Below, one piece after another: positions 8,312-17,222 of a DNA stretch of 64,000 bases (position 1 is the stretch's first letter; every line of letters starts with the position of its first letter). A program made the position numbers and the translations under genes. Origin of the DNA: Rhodopseudomonas boonkerdii (GTDB lineage Bacteria > Pseudomonadota > Alphaproteobacteria > Rhizobiales > Xanthobacteraceae); contig NZ_CP036537.1 in assembly GCF_021184025.1 (NCBI RefSeq), positions 2,232,001 to 2,296,000 on the forward strand, read 5' to 3'. The notes beneath the pieces are model-generated. The model was not told the origin of the DNA. It ran no database searches and saw nothing but the letters and a program-made list of their open reading frames with translations.

Positions 8312-9106
8312 TCAGGCCGCGACCCTGCCGCCGAAGAACGGCGCCAGTGTTTCCGGCCATGCGTGGCGCTTGCCGGAGGTGTAGAGCAGCACGGAGTCAT
8401 TGTGCATGACGCCCGGTTGCTGTGCCCCGATCAGATCGACGACGCGGCGCGCGATCGCCGGGGCGGGATCGATCCAGGCCACCGGCCATGGCGCGAGGCG
8501 CGTCAGTTCATCCAGCAGCAGCGGGTAATGCGTGCAGGCGAGGACCACCGTGTCGGTGCGGGCGCCCGCGGCGTCCTGCACGAAACAAGGAGCGATCTCG
8601 TTGAAGATGTCGGCGTCGGCCATGTCGCGACCGCTGCTGAGCGCGGCTTCGGCCAGCGAAGCGAGATTCGCCGAGCCGACCAGCGTGACAATGCAGCCGC
8701 CACCGAATTCGCGGATCAGCGTCTGGGTATATTCGCGCTTCACCGTGCCGGAGGTGCCGAGCACCGAGACGCGCTTGGTGATCGAGCCCGCGCAGGCCGG
8801 CTTGATCGCCGGCACGGTGCCGACAAAGGGCACGGTGTAGGCAGCCCGCAGATGTGAGAGCACGATGGTCGATGCGGTATTGCAGGCGATGACCACGAGA
8901 TCGGGCCGGTGCGCGGCGATCAGTTCGCCCATCAGAGGGACGACGCGGCCGATCAGCGCCTGCTCGCTATGTTGGCCATAGGGAAAGAATGCGTCATCGG
9001 CCACATAGACATAGCGCGCACCCGGCCGTGCCTTCGCGATCTCGCGCTGGACGGTGAGGCCGCCGAGGCCGGAGTCGAAAACGAGGATGGTGGGGCGCGT
9101 GGACAC
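8312..9106 (-). CDS. murI: Glutamate racemase
   Basis: Converts L- to D-glutamate for peptidoglycan in the cytoplasm. 264 residues, normal length. It begins with the FDSGLGGL substrate loop. The two catalytic cysteines are Cys75 (VIACNTAST) and the one in VLACTHYPLL. The start codon is GTG at 9106 without a strong ribosome site; no better start is nearby. It appears monocistronic. Confidence 0.97.
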   Translation of the reverse strand: MSTRPTILVFDSGLGGLTVQREIAKARPGARYVYVADDAFFPYGQHSEQALIGRVVPLMGELIAAHRPDLVVIACNTASTIVLSHLRAAYTVPFVGTVPAIKPACAGSITKRVSVLGTSGTVKREYTQTLIREFGGGCIVTLVGSANLASLAEAALSSGRDMADADIFNEIAPCFVQDAAGARTDTVVLACTHYPLLLDELTRLAPWPVAWIDPAPAIARRVVDLIGAQQPGVMHNDSVLLYTSGKRHAWPETLAPFFGGRVAA

Positions 9107-9254
9107 GAAGGAAGCTTAGGCCGAGTTGGTTACTGCGGAGTTGCTGCAGGTCGAGCCATCAAGACACGGCCATTTGGGCTTTTTCGGGAAGGGGACACAA
9201 GCGCGTCGTTCCGGGTTCGGGCATGCCGCGCGCCCCAGAATGACAAGCCTGGTG

Positions 9255-9809
9255 CTAAACGGGCCGCAGCGGTTTGGATGTATCCGTAGGCATCTCGATC
9301 CGGATCGCATCGCCCGGGGCGACTTCGCCACCGGCCAACACCACGGCCATCACGCCGGCTTTGTAGATGAGGCCGCCGCCGGCATCACGATTTAGTGTCG
9401 CGGCCTTCAGTCCTTGCCGAAACCTGTCCATCAGCGTGCACGGCTCGCGCAGGCCGGTGAGTTCGATCACCGCGCTCGCACCCAGATGCAATCGCGTGGC
9501 GGTCGGGAACGCGGCGAGGTCAACGCCCGATGTTGTGATGTTTTCACCGAGATCACCGGGCGCAATGGAAAAACCCTTGCCGCGCAATTCGTCGAACAGC
9601 TCGGACGGGACCAGATGCACCTGCCGCAGATTAGGCCTGCAAGGATCGCGGCGGCGGTCGTAGCGGTGCTGCACCGTGGCGCCCATATGGCCGTCACCTT
9701 CGACGCCGAGGCCGCTGAGCAGGCGAATGCTCAGTGCCGGCGTCTTGCTGAAGTGATGGCCGCGCCTGACGCAGACGGCGACAACGCGGCCACTAAGCTC
9801 TACCCTCAT
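9255..9809 (-). CDS. MOSC domain-containing protein
   Basis: Free-standing MOSC domain protein, 184 residues, of the group that binds sulfur carried by molybdenum cofactor or related carriers. Family landmarks are GLGVEGDGHMG, PGDLGENITTSGVDL and the conserved Cys in GLREPC, the likely persulfide site. The start codon at 9809 lies inside the left arm of a palindromic intergenic repeat, and the sequence before it is anti-Shine-Dalgarno-like, so expression may be low or leaderless. It lies far from the cox/moeA genes and no functional link is visible. Confidence 0.85.
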   Translation of the reverse strand: MRVELSGRVVAVCVRRGHHFSKTPALSIRLLSGLGVEGDGHMGATVQHRYDRRRDPCRPNLRQVHLVPSELFDELRGKGFSIAPGDLGENITTSGVDLAAFPTATRLHLGASAVIELTGLREPCTLMDRFRQGLKAATLNRDAGGGLIYKAGVMAVVLAGGEVAPGDAIRIEMPTDTSKPLRPV

Positions 9810-9918
9810 GGTGAGGAGGCGCCGCTATGGCGCCGTCTCGAACCATGTGTGACTAAGCTTAGAGCGCGCCTCCATCCTTCGAGACGCTGCGCAACAGCGC
9901 AACTCCTCAGGATGAGGG
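9803..9918. repeat. Palindromic intergenic repeat, family 1, copy 1
   Basis: Begins ccctcatggtgaggaggcgc and ends ctcctcaggatgaggg, with inner hairpins carrying ctcgaaccatg and ccttcgagacg. The same order of blocks occurs at 17072-17187 and 29503-29621. It overlaps the MOSC gene start. Confidence 0.85.
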
Positions 9919-9924
9919 ACACAG

Positions 9925-11235
9925 TTAGTTGGCCGATCCAAACACGCGCTTGAAGATCGTGTCGACATGCTTGAGGTGATAGCCGAGGTCGAACTTCTCG
10001 GCGATCTCGTCGTCGGTGAGATACTTCTTCACGTCGGCGTCGTTCTTCAGCAGCGTCTGGAAGTCACCTTCCCCGCGCCACACCGGCATCGCGTTGCGCT
10101 GGACCATCGTGTAGCTGTCCTCGCGCGAGGCGCCCTTCTGCGTCAGCGCGATCAGCACGCGCTGCGAATGCACGAGGCCACCGAGACGGTCGAGATTCTT
10201 CTGCATGTTGGCAGGATAGACCAGCAGTTTCTCGATCACGCCGGCGAGGCGGTTCAGCGCGAAGTCGAGGGTCACGGTGGCGTCAGGGCCGAACATGCGC
10301 TCGGCGGAGGAATGCGAGATGTCGCGCTCGTGCCACAGCACCACGTTTTCCAGCGCCGGCGTTACATAGGCGCGCACCATGCGTGACAGGCCGGTGATGT
10401 TCTCGGTCAGCACCGGATTGCGCTTGTGCGGCATCGCCGACGAGCCCTTCTGGCCTTCGGAGAAGAACTCCTCGGCTTCCAGCACTTCGGTGCGCTGCAT
10501 GTGGCGGATTTCGACGGCGAGGCGCTCCATCGACGAGGCGATGACGCCAAGCGTCGCAAAGTACATCGCATGGCGATCGCGCGGGATCACCTGGGTCGAG
10601 ATCGGCTCCGGCTCGAGGCCCATCGCCTTGGCGACATGCTCTTCCACGCGCGGATCGATCTGCGCAAAAGTGCCGACGGCGCCGGAGATGGCGCAGGTGG
10701 CGACTTCCTTGCGGGCGGCGACGAGGCGCTCGCGGTTACGGGTGAATTCGGCATAGGCGAAAGCGAGCTTGAGGCCGAAAGTGACCGGCTCGGCATGGAT
10801 GCCGTGCGAGCGGCCGATGGTCGGCGTCATCTTGTGCTCGAAGGCGCGGGTCTTCAGCGCGGCGAGCAGGCGGTCGATATCGGCGATTAAAATATCGGCG
10901 GCGCGCACAAGCTGCACATTGAGACAGGTGTCGAGCACGTCCGACGAGGTCATGCCCTGATGCACGAAGCGGGCTTCGGGACCCACGATCTCGGCGAGAT
11001 GGGTCAGGAAGGCGATGACGTCATGCTTGGTCTCGCGCTCGATCTCGTCGATGCGCTCCACATTGAAGGTGGCGTCCTTGGCCTTGGCCCAGATCGTCTT
11101 GGCCGCGTCCTTCGGAATAGTCCCGAGTTCCGCCAATGCGTCGGCGGCATGCGCCTCGATCTCGAACCAGATCTTGAAGCGGGTCTGCGGCTCCCAGATG
11201 GAAGCCATTTCGGGACGGGTATAGCGCGGGATCAT
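9925..11235 (-). CDS. purB: Adenylosuccinate lyase
   Basis: Catalyses two fumarate-releasing steps of purine synthesis (SAICAR to AICAR and adenylosuccinate to AMP). 436 residues, normal size. The superfamily signature loop is GSSAMPHKRNP, with the catalytic Ser; HDVIAFLTHL and TSSDVLDT are further active-site segments. I chose the ATG at 11235 (MIPRYTRPEM, the usual N-terminus) over an upstream in-frame start at 11286. It is a single gene; the related fumarase-superfamily enzyme pcaB is elsewhere in the window. Confidence 0.97.
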   Translation of the reverse strand: MIPRYTRPEMASIWEPQTRFKIWFEIEAHAADALAELGTIPKDAAKTIWAKAKDATFNVERIDEIERETKHDVIAFLTHLAEIVGPEARFVHQGMTSSDVLDTCLNVQLVRAADILIADIDRLLAALKTRAFEHKMTPTIGRSHGIHAEPVTFGLKLAFAYAEFTRNRERLVAARKEVATCAISGAVGTFAQIDPRVEEHVAKAMGLEPEPISTQVIPRDRHAMYFATLGVIASSMERLAVEIRHMQRTEVLEAEEFFSEGQKGSSAMPHKRNPVLTENITGLSRMVRAYVTPALENVVLWHERDISHSSAERMFGPDATVTLDFALNRLAGVIEKLLVYPANMQKNLDRLGGLVHSQRVLIALTQKGASREDSYTMVQRNAMPVWRGEGDFQTLLKNDADVKKYLTDDEIAEKFDLGYHLKHVDTIFKRVFGSAN

Positions 11236-11348
11236 CGGCGTCTCGGACGTAAGAGGGGGATTTGGCCGCGGTTTAGCAGAGGCCAAACAGCTTGTGCAAA
11301 CTTACCGCATTAACAGCATCGCGCCGACAGAGACGATGGTCCTATGAA

Positions 11349-12050
11349 CTAGATGATCTCCCCGCGCGCCTTCATGGCCTCGCCGCGGATGCCGTCGATA
11401 TTCGCCTTGTAGCTCTCCGTCGTGCCGCCCTTGAACACCGCCGAGCCTGCCACGAACGCATTGGCGCCTGCAGCCGCGAGCGCTGCGACATTCGCCGCTG
11501 AAACGCCGCCGTCGACCTCGATGTCGATCGGGCGCCCGGCCAGCATCGCGCGGAGATCGGTGACCTTGTTGATCGCCGACGGGATGAAAGCCTGGCCGCC
11601 GAAGCCGGGATTGACTGACATCACCAGCACGAGATCGACGAGGTCGAGCACATATTCGATGGCCGAGAGCGGCGTGCCGGGATTGAGCGAGACGCCGGCT
11701 TTCTTGCCGAGATTGCGGATCGCCTGCAGCGAACGGTGCAAATGGGGACCTGCCTCGGCATGCACGGTGATGTGATCGCAGCCGGCCTTGGCGAAGGCTT
11801 CCAGATAGGGATCGACCGGCGCGATCATCAGATGCGCGTCAAAAACCTTCTTGGTGTGCGGGCGCAGCGCCTTGATGACGTCGGGGCCGTAGGAAATGTT
11901 CGGCACGAAATGACCGTCCATCACGTCGAGGTGCATCCAATCGGCGCCAGCTGTATCGACGCTGCGGACCTCGTCGCCGAGTTTGGCGAAATCTGCCGCC
12001 AGAATGGACGGGGCGATCACCAGCGGGCGCGGCGCAAAGCTCTGGGACAT
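11349..12050 (-). CDS. rpe: Ribulose-phosphate 3-epimerase
   Basis: Interconverts ribulose 5-phosphate and xylulose 5-phosphate (pentose phosphate and Calvin cycles). 233 residues, TIM barrel. Motifs are [21 protein letters not shown] (metal His/Asp), the HAE segment, [13 protein letters not shown] and EVDGGV. The start at 12050 is supported by AGGAAG upstream; an in-frame extension to 12254 crosses the promoter region of the divergent EF-hand gene. Confidence 0.96.
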   Translation of the reverse strand: MSQSFAPRPLVIAPSILAADFAKLGDEVRSVDTAGADWMHLDVMDGHFVPNISYGPDVIKALRPHTKKVFDAHLMIAPVDPYLEAFAKAGCDHITVHAEAGPHLHRSLQAIRNLGKKAGVSLNPGTPLSAIEYVLDLVDLVLVMSVNPGFGGQAFIPSAINKVTDLRAMLAGRPIDIEVDGGVSAANVAALAAAGANAFVAGSAVFKGGTTESYKANIDGIRGEAMKARGEII

Positions 12051-12226
12051 GGTCGGTCTTCCTGAAGGGCGATGGGAGCGGCTCCGCGTAACATGTGGGT
12101 GGGAGCGCGGCAACGCGGCAGAGCGGGACTGTGGAGTTCCGGCAAAATCTGCCGCCGGGGCAGGGATTGCCCGGTCCGGAAGGGGCTGGAGTGCCCGAGG
12201 AGCATTGATTTTACGTCGCTTTTTTG

Positions 12227-12243
12227 CTGGCACGGCGCTTGCT
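12227..12243 (+). promoter_or_regulatory. Consensus sigma-54 (RpoN) -24/-12 promoter
   Basis: TGGCACGGCGCTTGCT matches TGGCAC-N5-TTGCW exactly, with correct GG-to-GC spacing. The predicted transcript start is near 12255, which leaves a leader of about 30 bases with a GGAG ribosome site before the EF-hand gene at 12285. Confidence 0.65.
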
Positions 12244-12284
12244 GATCTCTCCATGGGCCATTCCGGTCCGGATGGAGATCGACG

Positions 12285-13034
12285 ATGCTGGGCGTCGCGG
12301 CGCTTGCCACTTCGGCCATGGACCTTCTGCAGTCGCTGACCGCGAAGAAGAGCTCGTCCTCCTCACCGGCGAAGACAACGACCGGCCTCTCGCAGGGCAC
12401 ATCGTTCCAGCTTGGCACCCCCGCCGCGATCACATCGACATCGGGCGCGGTGGGCACGACGCCATCGACCGGCAACCTCTCGGCGTCGACCATGAGCGCG
12501 CTGCTCGATGCGCAGAGCCAGACCAATGTCTCGGCGAACTCCAAGACCCGTTCCGATGCGCTGAAGAGCCTGTTCAAGCAGCTCGACGGCGATAGTGACG
12601 GTTCTATCAGCAAGGCGGAATTCGAGGACAAGCTCGGCGCCGGCGGTACCAATGTCGCCAATGCCGACGCTGTATTCGCCAAGCTCGACAAGGACGGCAA
12701 TGGTTCGGTGAGTCTGGATGAGCTCGGCTCGGCGCTGAAGGGCGCAGGCAAGGGCGGCGGCCATCGCCGTGCCGGCGGTACCGTCGGGGTCGGTGATTCA
12801 AGCGATGTGACTGGCGCGACCACTACGACTGCGATCAATCCCGACGGCTCCACGACGATATCGACGACTTATGCTGACGGCTCCAAGGTCACCTCGACCA
12901 CCGCTCCGCCGAGCGCGGCGTCCACCGCGGCAACAGCCTCCTACAACGCCATTGAAAAGATGATCCAGAGTCAGGCTGACAGGATCTCTGCGGCGTCCAG
13001 TGCCGCCAGGTCGTCGATCTCGATGAACGCCTGA
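12285..13034 (+). CDS. EF-hand calcium-binding protein
   Basis: 249 residues with two canonical 12-residue calcium loops: Asp101-Gly-Asp-Ser-Asp to Glu112 and Asp135-Lys-Asp-Gly-Asn to Glu146. Both have acidic residues at positions 1, 3, 5 (Asn in loop 2) and 12 and Gly at 6. The regions around them are low-complexity, Ser/Thr/Ala-rich (residues 20-90 and 160-230), typical of an exported or surface linker, although no clear Sec signal is present. The start has GGAG upstream. A consensus sigma-54 promoter precedes it, so expression may follow nitrogen status or another enhancer-binding signal. Function unknown; calcium buffering or sensing is the likely core activity. Confidence 0.85.
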   Translation: MLGVAALATSAMDLLQSLTAKKSSSSSPAKTTTGLSQGTSFQLGTPAAITSTSGAVGTTPSTGNLSASTMSALLDAQSQTNVSANSKTRSDALKSLFKQLDGDSDGSISKAEFEDKLGAGGTNVANADAVFAKLDKDGNGSVSLDELGSALKGAGKGGGHRRAGGTVGVGDSSDVTGATTTTAINPDGSTTISTTYADGSKVTSTTAPPSAASTAATASYNAIEKMIQSQADRISAASSAARSSISMNA

Positions 13035-13432
13035 TTCCGTCTTATGCGACTGTTCGCGATCGCCACGATGGCGCGCTGCATCTTCGCGCGTTGACGGCGT
13101 CGATCGCTGCTCACAAACGCGCAGACACGGCGACCGCAGCACATGAGCGCGACATTGCGTTCGGGTACTTCCGAATCATCGTCACGAATCACATACCGTA
13201 GCTGATGCGCTGGATGTTGGTGCAGAAGCGCTGTGGAGACATAACTACCGCGCGTTTTGTTATCAGGCGGTCCGCGTGGGTGGTTAGTTCCGCGTAAACT
13301 GGTAGTTGTTTCCGCGGCTCCGTCTTTTCCGCGCGCAGATCGCCGCAGGCCCGCAGGCGCCGGCAAACCTTCATTTCTTGCTAACTATAACGGGCCACGC
13401 TTCTCACCAGTTACAAGTAATTGTGGTGGAAG
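13035..13432. other. Non-coding region before the beta-barrel gene
   Basis: About 400 bases with no convincing gene. Base composition drops in GC towards 13380-13430 (ttcttgctaactataac), where a promoter for the beta-barrel gene is expected. No repeat or strong hairpin is visible. Confidence 0.4.
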
Positions 13433-14614
13433 ATGTTGCGTAGCAAAGTATTCGCGATAGCTGCGGGTATATATATACTCGGTAGCCAGTGCGGTGCGCC
13501 GGCCCGTGCGGACGACGAGTTCCTGGCATCGCTGCGTCTGCGCGGCGGTTATGATAGCAACCCGCAATTCACCTCGGGCGGTTCGCCGATCGGTAGCGCC
13601 TATATCGCGACCGATGTCGCACTTGCGGCGGCTGGTCGAGGTGAAAATACCAGCTGGGGAGTGGTCGCCGAGGCCAGCGGCACGCGCTATGCCAATGCGC
13701 ATCTGCTGCCGGCGCTGACGGGTAAGGTGATTTTGCGCGGTTCGATGGGGGATGACGCGCTGCGCATCAGTTCGACGACCACCATCGCCGACGTCAATAC
13801 CTACAATCTGCGTAGTACCGACCTGCTGCAGGCCATCAAGGTGGAGTCGCTGCAGAATTCGGTGAAGCTGTTCGTGACGGCGGAGGGCGGGCAATCGTCC
13901 ATCAACCAGACCAATGTGATTTTCCAGGATTTCCTGCCGACGCCGTTGCAATACTGGCGCGGCGCCATCATTCCCGGGATCAGTGTGATCCGCGACAAGA
14001 CCGAGGTCGGCGTGTCCGTCAATCTGTCGGCGCGGCGCTATACCGAGGAGCTCGACACATTCGGGTATCGCCGCGACAACGAGCGGGTCCAGCCGTTCCT
14101 GTTTGCGAAGTATGATGGCGAGACCATCACGGCCCAGGCCTCGATCTCACAGCTCTACGGCTTCTTTCACGACGTCGATTTCACCAATGTCAACCGCACC
14201 ATGTTCGAGGCAAGCCTGACATGGCGACTGAAGCCGGTGACGCTGGATTTCCTGGCAACGCGGCGGGCGGCGGAGACGTCGTTCCCGATTTCGCCGATCA
14301 CCGTCGACTCGATTTACTCGGCCAAGGCAGCATGGCAGGTCGATCCCAAACTGACGCTCACGGCGGGCGCGGCCTATGCGACGATGGAGTATCTGGACTC
14401 GCCGTTCCGCACCGAAACCTATTCGCTCGGCATCGGCATGTCGCGCGAGATTGCCAAGGATCTGAAATGGGGGATGGATGTCTCGCGAACCTGGGGCACG
14501 CTGCTCGACGGTGAAAAGACTCAGGCCATCATCGTGGCGTCGTCGCTGACGAAAACGTTCTCGCCGGATCTGGCGAAGGCCAAGACGGATGAAACCGTCA
14601 GGCCCTTGAAATAG
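13433..14614 (+). CDS. Outer membrane beta-barrel protein (BBP2-like)
   Basis: 393 residues. An N-terminal signal peptide (about residues 1-27, cleavage after PARA) is followed by a domain that begins DDEFLASLRLRGGYDSNPQF, typical of the BBP2 family of putative beta-barrel porins. The rest alternates polar and hydrophobic residues in strand-length segments, as expected of an outer membrane barrel. The ATG at 13433 is preferred over an in-frame TTG at 13421. The role is unknown; in this family such proteins often accompany surface polysaccharide or export systems. No partner gene is adjacent. Confidence 0.75.
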   Translation: MLRSKVFAIAAGIYILGSQCGAPARADDEFLASLRLRGGYDSNPQFTSGGSPIGSAYIATDVALAAAGRGENTSWGVVAEASGTRYANAHLLPALTGKVILRGSMGDDALRISSTTTIADVNTYNLRSTDLLQAIKVESLQNSVKLFVTAEGGQSSINQTNVIFQDFLPTPLQYWRGAIIPGISVIRDKTEVGVSVNLSARRYTEELDTFGYRRDNERVQPFLFAKYDGETITAQASISQLYGFFHDVDFTNVNRTMFEASLTWRLKPVTLDFLATRRAAETSFPISPITVDSIYSAKAAWQVDPKLTLTAGAAYATMEYLDSPFRTETYSLGIGMSREIAKDLKWGMDVSRTWGTLLDGEKTQAIIVASSLTKTFSPDLAKAKTDETVRPLK

Positions 14615-14724
14615 GGCAGGCTTTAAAACAGCCGTGGCAGGTCGGGGGTTGCGAAGACGAGCAGGGCGTCCCCCGCTCGTCCGCTTCTGGTGTCAGCTAC
14701 GAGTAGCTGCAGAGGTGTCAGGTC

Positions 14725-14997
14725 TTAGCAACCGCAGCCACCGTGTCCGCCGCCGCCAAGAAGGCCGCCGAGCAGGCCACCACGGCCAAGCACTGCGCCA
14801 AGAACGCCACCCTTGCCCGTGACGACACTGGCATTGATCGCCAGACCGCCACGACCGCTGAGCAGACCGAGCACACCGCCCGACCCAGTCAGCACGTTCG
14901 CATTCACGCCGAGGCCTTTACCACCACCGCCGCCGGCAAAAGCCGGAGCACTGACCAAGGCAGTCGCCATGGCTGCGACGAAGAGCATTTTCTTCAT
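14725..14997 (-). CDS. Small secreted Gly-rich protein with an internal duplication
   Basis: 90 residues. Signal peptide residues 1-22 (cleavage after PAFA), then a Gly-rich mature part made of two about 23-residue repeats. Repeat 1 is GLGVNANVLTGSGGVLGLLS plus GRG; repeat 2 is GLAINASVVTGKGGVLGAVL plus GRG. The C-terminus is GGGGHGGCGC. The start has a near-perfect GAGGAG ribosome site. The regular Gly/Val/Leu repeats with a terminal Cys-Gly-Cys suggest a surface or matrix peptide, but the function is unknown. It lies alone on the minus strand. Confidence 0.75.
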   Translation of the reverse strand: MKKMLFVAAMATALVSAPAFAGGGGGKGLGVNANVLTGSGGVLGLLSGRGGLAINASVVTGKGGVLGAVLGRGGLLGGLLGGGGHGGCGC

Positions 14998-15193
14998 GAC
15001 GTTTCTCCTCTGTTGTGTGCCCGTTGTTGGACACGTCGGAGGATGCGTCGATCTATTTGTCGCTGCAACTGAAAGACATTCTTAATATTAAAGGTGGCGA
15101 CTTTTACTTTCCGATTATTTGGGTTTCGGTAGATCTATACGTTGCCGTGCAGAAGTATACCTGTGTCGGCGCCAATATCGTTCGGAAAAGGCG
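14998..15193. other. AT-rich intergenic region
   Basis: Promoter region of the Gly-rich protein gene on the minus strand; it is clearly lower in GC (cttaatattaaaggtggcg, attatttggg) than the rest of the window. No gene is seen. Confidence 0.4.
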
Positions 15194-16195
15194 TCAAGAT
15201 CCCTCGTGGCGGTCGCGCCACGCCGGCAATGCGCCCGCAAAGGGGAGAGCAGTCGCCTCATAGACGCCGCGTGCAATGGCCCGTGCGATCACATTGCCGG
15301 CGAGCATGCCGAGCTCGGTAAGGCCCGCCAGCGGATCGATCTCCTTCTCGCCGGTCGCAGCCGCAAACACGATGTCGCCGTCGAGCGGCGCATGCACGGG
15401 ATAGATCGCATGCGCAAATCCCGTCTGCGCCATGATCGCCAGCCGCTGCGCCTGCGCTTTGGTGAGGATCGCATCGGTGGCGACGACGGCGAGCGTGGTA
15501 TTTTCAGCGGCCGTTGCACCCGGGCCGCCCTTGATGCGCATGGCGAGCATGTCGGGGGTGGCCGTTGCGGGCAGGCCGCGGCCGCCGAACTCGGCATTCA
15601 TCTCGAAGGCTGCAGCCCAGAAATGCGCGCTGTCGCCCATGGTGACGCTGCCGACCGCATTCACGACAGCGAGCGCTGCGACACGCACGCCCGATGCGGT
15701 GACGGCGGAGGCCGAGCCGAGGCCGCCCTTCAGATTGGCGGTGGTGGCTCCCATGCCGGCGCCGACGCTGCCGAGGGCGAAGTTCTCGCCGGCATTGACG
15801 GCCGCTGCATAACCGAGATCGCGATAGGGCGGAAAGCGGCCCCAGTTCTTGTCGCCGCCGTTGAGGAGATCGAACAGCACGGCGCCGGGGGCGATTGGCA
15901 CCAGCGCGCTGCCGACGGCAAAACCGCGGCCTTGCTCGGACAGCCAGGCCTGCACGCCGCCGCCGGCCTCGATGCCGAATGCGGAACCGCCCGAGAGCGC
16001 GAAGCCATGAATGACGTCCACCGTATTGACGGGATCGAGCAGGTTGCTGTCGCGCGTGCCGGGGCCGCCGCCGCGGATGTCGACGGAAGCGACCGCAGGT
16101 CTGTCGAACAGGATCGCAGTGACGCCGGAGGCAAGCCGGGAATCGTCGGCGTGACCGACGCGGATGCCGGCGATATCGGTGAGCAAGTTTTTCAT
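15194..16195 (-). CDS. P1 family self-processing peptidase (DmpA/NylC-like N-terminal nucleophile hydrolase)
   Basis: 333 residues. Members cleave themselves to expose an N-terminal Thr or Ser nucleophile and then act as aminopeptidases or amide hydrolases (DmpA, NylC). Here the Asn232-Thr233 pair in AENTTLAVVATDA matches the NylC-type autocleavage site. Other landmarks are ITDIAGIRVGHA-like DIAGIRVGHA at the start, RGGGPGTR, the LSGGSAFG loop and KGGLGSAS. The start at 16195 (MKNLLTD) is preferred over 16246. It is divergent from the ccdA gene across a spacer with a palindrome. Natural substrate unknown. Confidence 0.88.
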   Translation of the reverse strand: MKNLLTDIAGIRVGHADDSRLASGVTAILFDRPAVASVDIRGGGPGTRDSNLLDPVNTVDVIHGFALSGGSAFGIEAGGGVQAWLSEQGRGFAVGSALVPIAPGAVLFDLLNGGDKNWGRFPPYRDLGYAAAVNAGENFALGSVGAGMGATTANLKGGLGSASAVTASGVRVAALAVVNAVGSVTMGDSAHFWAAAFEMNAEFGGRGLPATATPDMLAMRIKGGPGATAAENTTLAVVATDAILTKAQAQRLAIMAQTGFAHAIYPVHAPLDGDIVFAAATGEKEIDPLAGLTELGMLAGNVIARAIARGVYEATALPFAGALPAWRDRHEGS

Positions 16196-16276
16196 CTGGT
16201 TCCTCACGGCAAATTTTATGCTGCGATGGCGATCACGCCCGATCACAACCGTATCAACTGCACAGTCCTTGATCTA

Positions 16277-16290
16277 ACATGCTTGCATGT
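16277..16290. promoter_or_regulatory. Inverted repeat between divergent genes
   Basis: ACATGC-TT-GCATGT is a perfect 6+6 inverted repeat between the P1 peptidase gene and ccdA. It could be an operator; no regulator gene is adjacent. Confidence 0.35.
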
Positions 16291-16317
16291 CGGCGTGCGC
16301 GCGGTGCATCTAGCCGC

Positions 16318-17052
16318 ATGATCACGGATGTCACGATCCCCGCTGCGCTGATTGCCGGCATTGTCAGCTTCCTGTCACCTTGCGTGCTGCCGCTGGTGCC
16401 GCCTTATCTCATCTATCTCACCGGTGCGACCATCGAACATGTCGCGAATGATGAGCAGGAGGCGGTGTCCCGGCGCGCGGTGATGATCTCGGCGCTGATG
16501 TTCGTGCTCGGCTTCTCCACGGTGTTCACCATGCTCGGCGCCAGCGCCAGCCTGATCGGCAGCGTGATCCGCGCCTATGCGGCGCAGCTCTCCATCATCG
16601 CTGGCGTGCTGATCATCCTGATGGGACTGCATTTCCTCGGCCTCACGCGGATCCGTCTCCTGATGCGCGAGGGGCGCCTTGCGATGCCGAAACCGGTGGG
16701 CCTGTGGGGCGCCTATGTCATGGGCCTCGCTTTCGCGTTCGGCTGGACGCCGTGCATCGGCCCGATCCTGGCGGCAATCCTGTCGGTCGCAGCTGCGGAG
16801 GCGACGGTGACGAAGGGAGCCGGGTTGCTGGCGATCTATTCGCTTGGCCTCGGCATCCCGTTCCTGGTCGCTGCTTTCATGGTGGAGCGCTTCTCCAGCG
16901 TGTTCGGGCGGATGAAAAAGCATCTCGTCCACGTGGAGCGCGTGATGGGCGTACTGATGATCCTCACCGGCGTCGCGTTTCTCACAGGAGCGATCGCCAA
17001 TATGAGCATCTGGCTGCTGGAGACGTTTCCCGCATTGCAGAATTTCGGGTGA
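16318..17052 (+). CDS. ccdA: CcdA/DsbD-family thiol-electron transporter
   Basis: Inner membrane protein, 244 residues with about six transmembrane segments, that carries reducing equivalents from cytoplasmic thioredoxin to periplasmic thiol proteins, for example in cytochrome c maturation. The two redox cysteines are in FLSPCVLPLVPPY (TM1) and GWTPCIGPILA (TM4), each next to the conserved Pro. The C-terminal helix ends near residue 240. The start at 16318 follows the usual N-terminus (TIPAALIAGIVSFLSPC); ribosome site weak. No thioredoxin-like partner is adjacent. Confidence 0.92.
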   Translation: MITDVTIPAALIAGIVSFLSPCVLPLVPPYLIYLTGATIEHVANDEQEAVSRRAVMISALMFVLGFSTVFTMLGASASLIGSVIRAYAAQLSIIAGVLIILMGLHFLGLTRIRLLMREGRLAMPKPVGLWGAYVMGLAFAFGWTPCIGPILAAILSVAAAEATVTKGAGLLAIYSLGLGIPFLVAAFMVERFSSVFGRMKKHLVHVERVMGVLMILTGVAFLTGAIANMSIWLLETFPALQNFG

Positions 17053-17071
17053 GGGTGGTTAGAGCCTGAAC

Positions 17072-17187
17072 CTCCGCCCTCATGGTGAGGAGGCGCCGCT
17101 TCGGCGCCGCCTCGAACCATGATTGGTGATCGCATCCATCCTTCGAGACGCGCGCCTAGGGGCGCGCTCCTCAGGATGAGGGCGGAG
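17072..17187. repeat. Palindromic intergenic repeat, family 1, copy 2
   Basis: The clearest copy: its 12-base ends (ctccgccctcat and atgagggcggag) are perfectly complementary. Inside are the same blocks as in the other copies, including the ggcgccgcttcggcgcc hairpin. Confidence 0.9.
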
Positions 17188-17222
17188 TGGGGGGTGCGAA
17201 GGGGCGCGGGGGCGTGAGCCCC

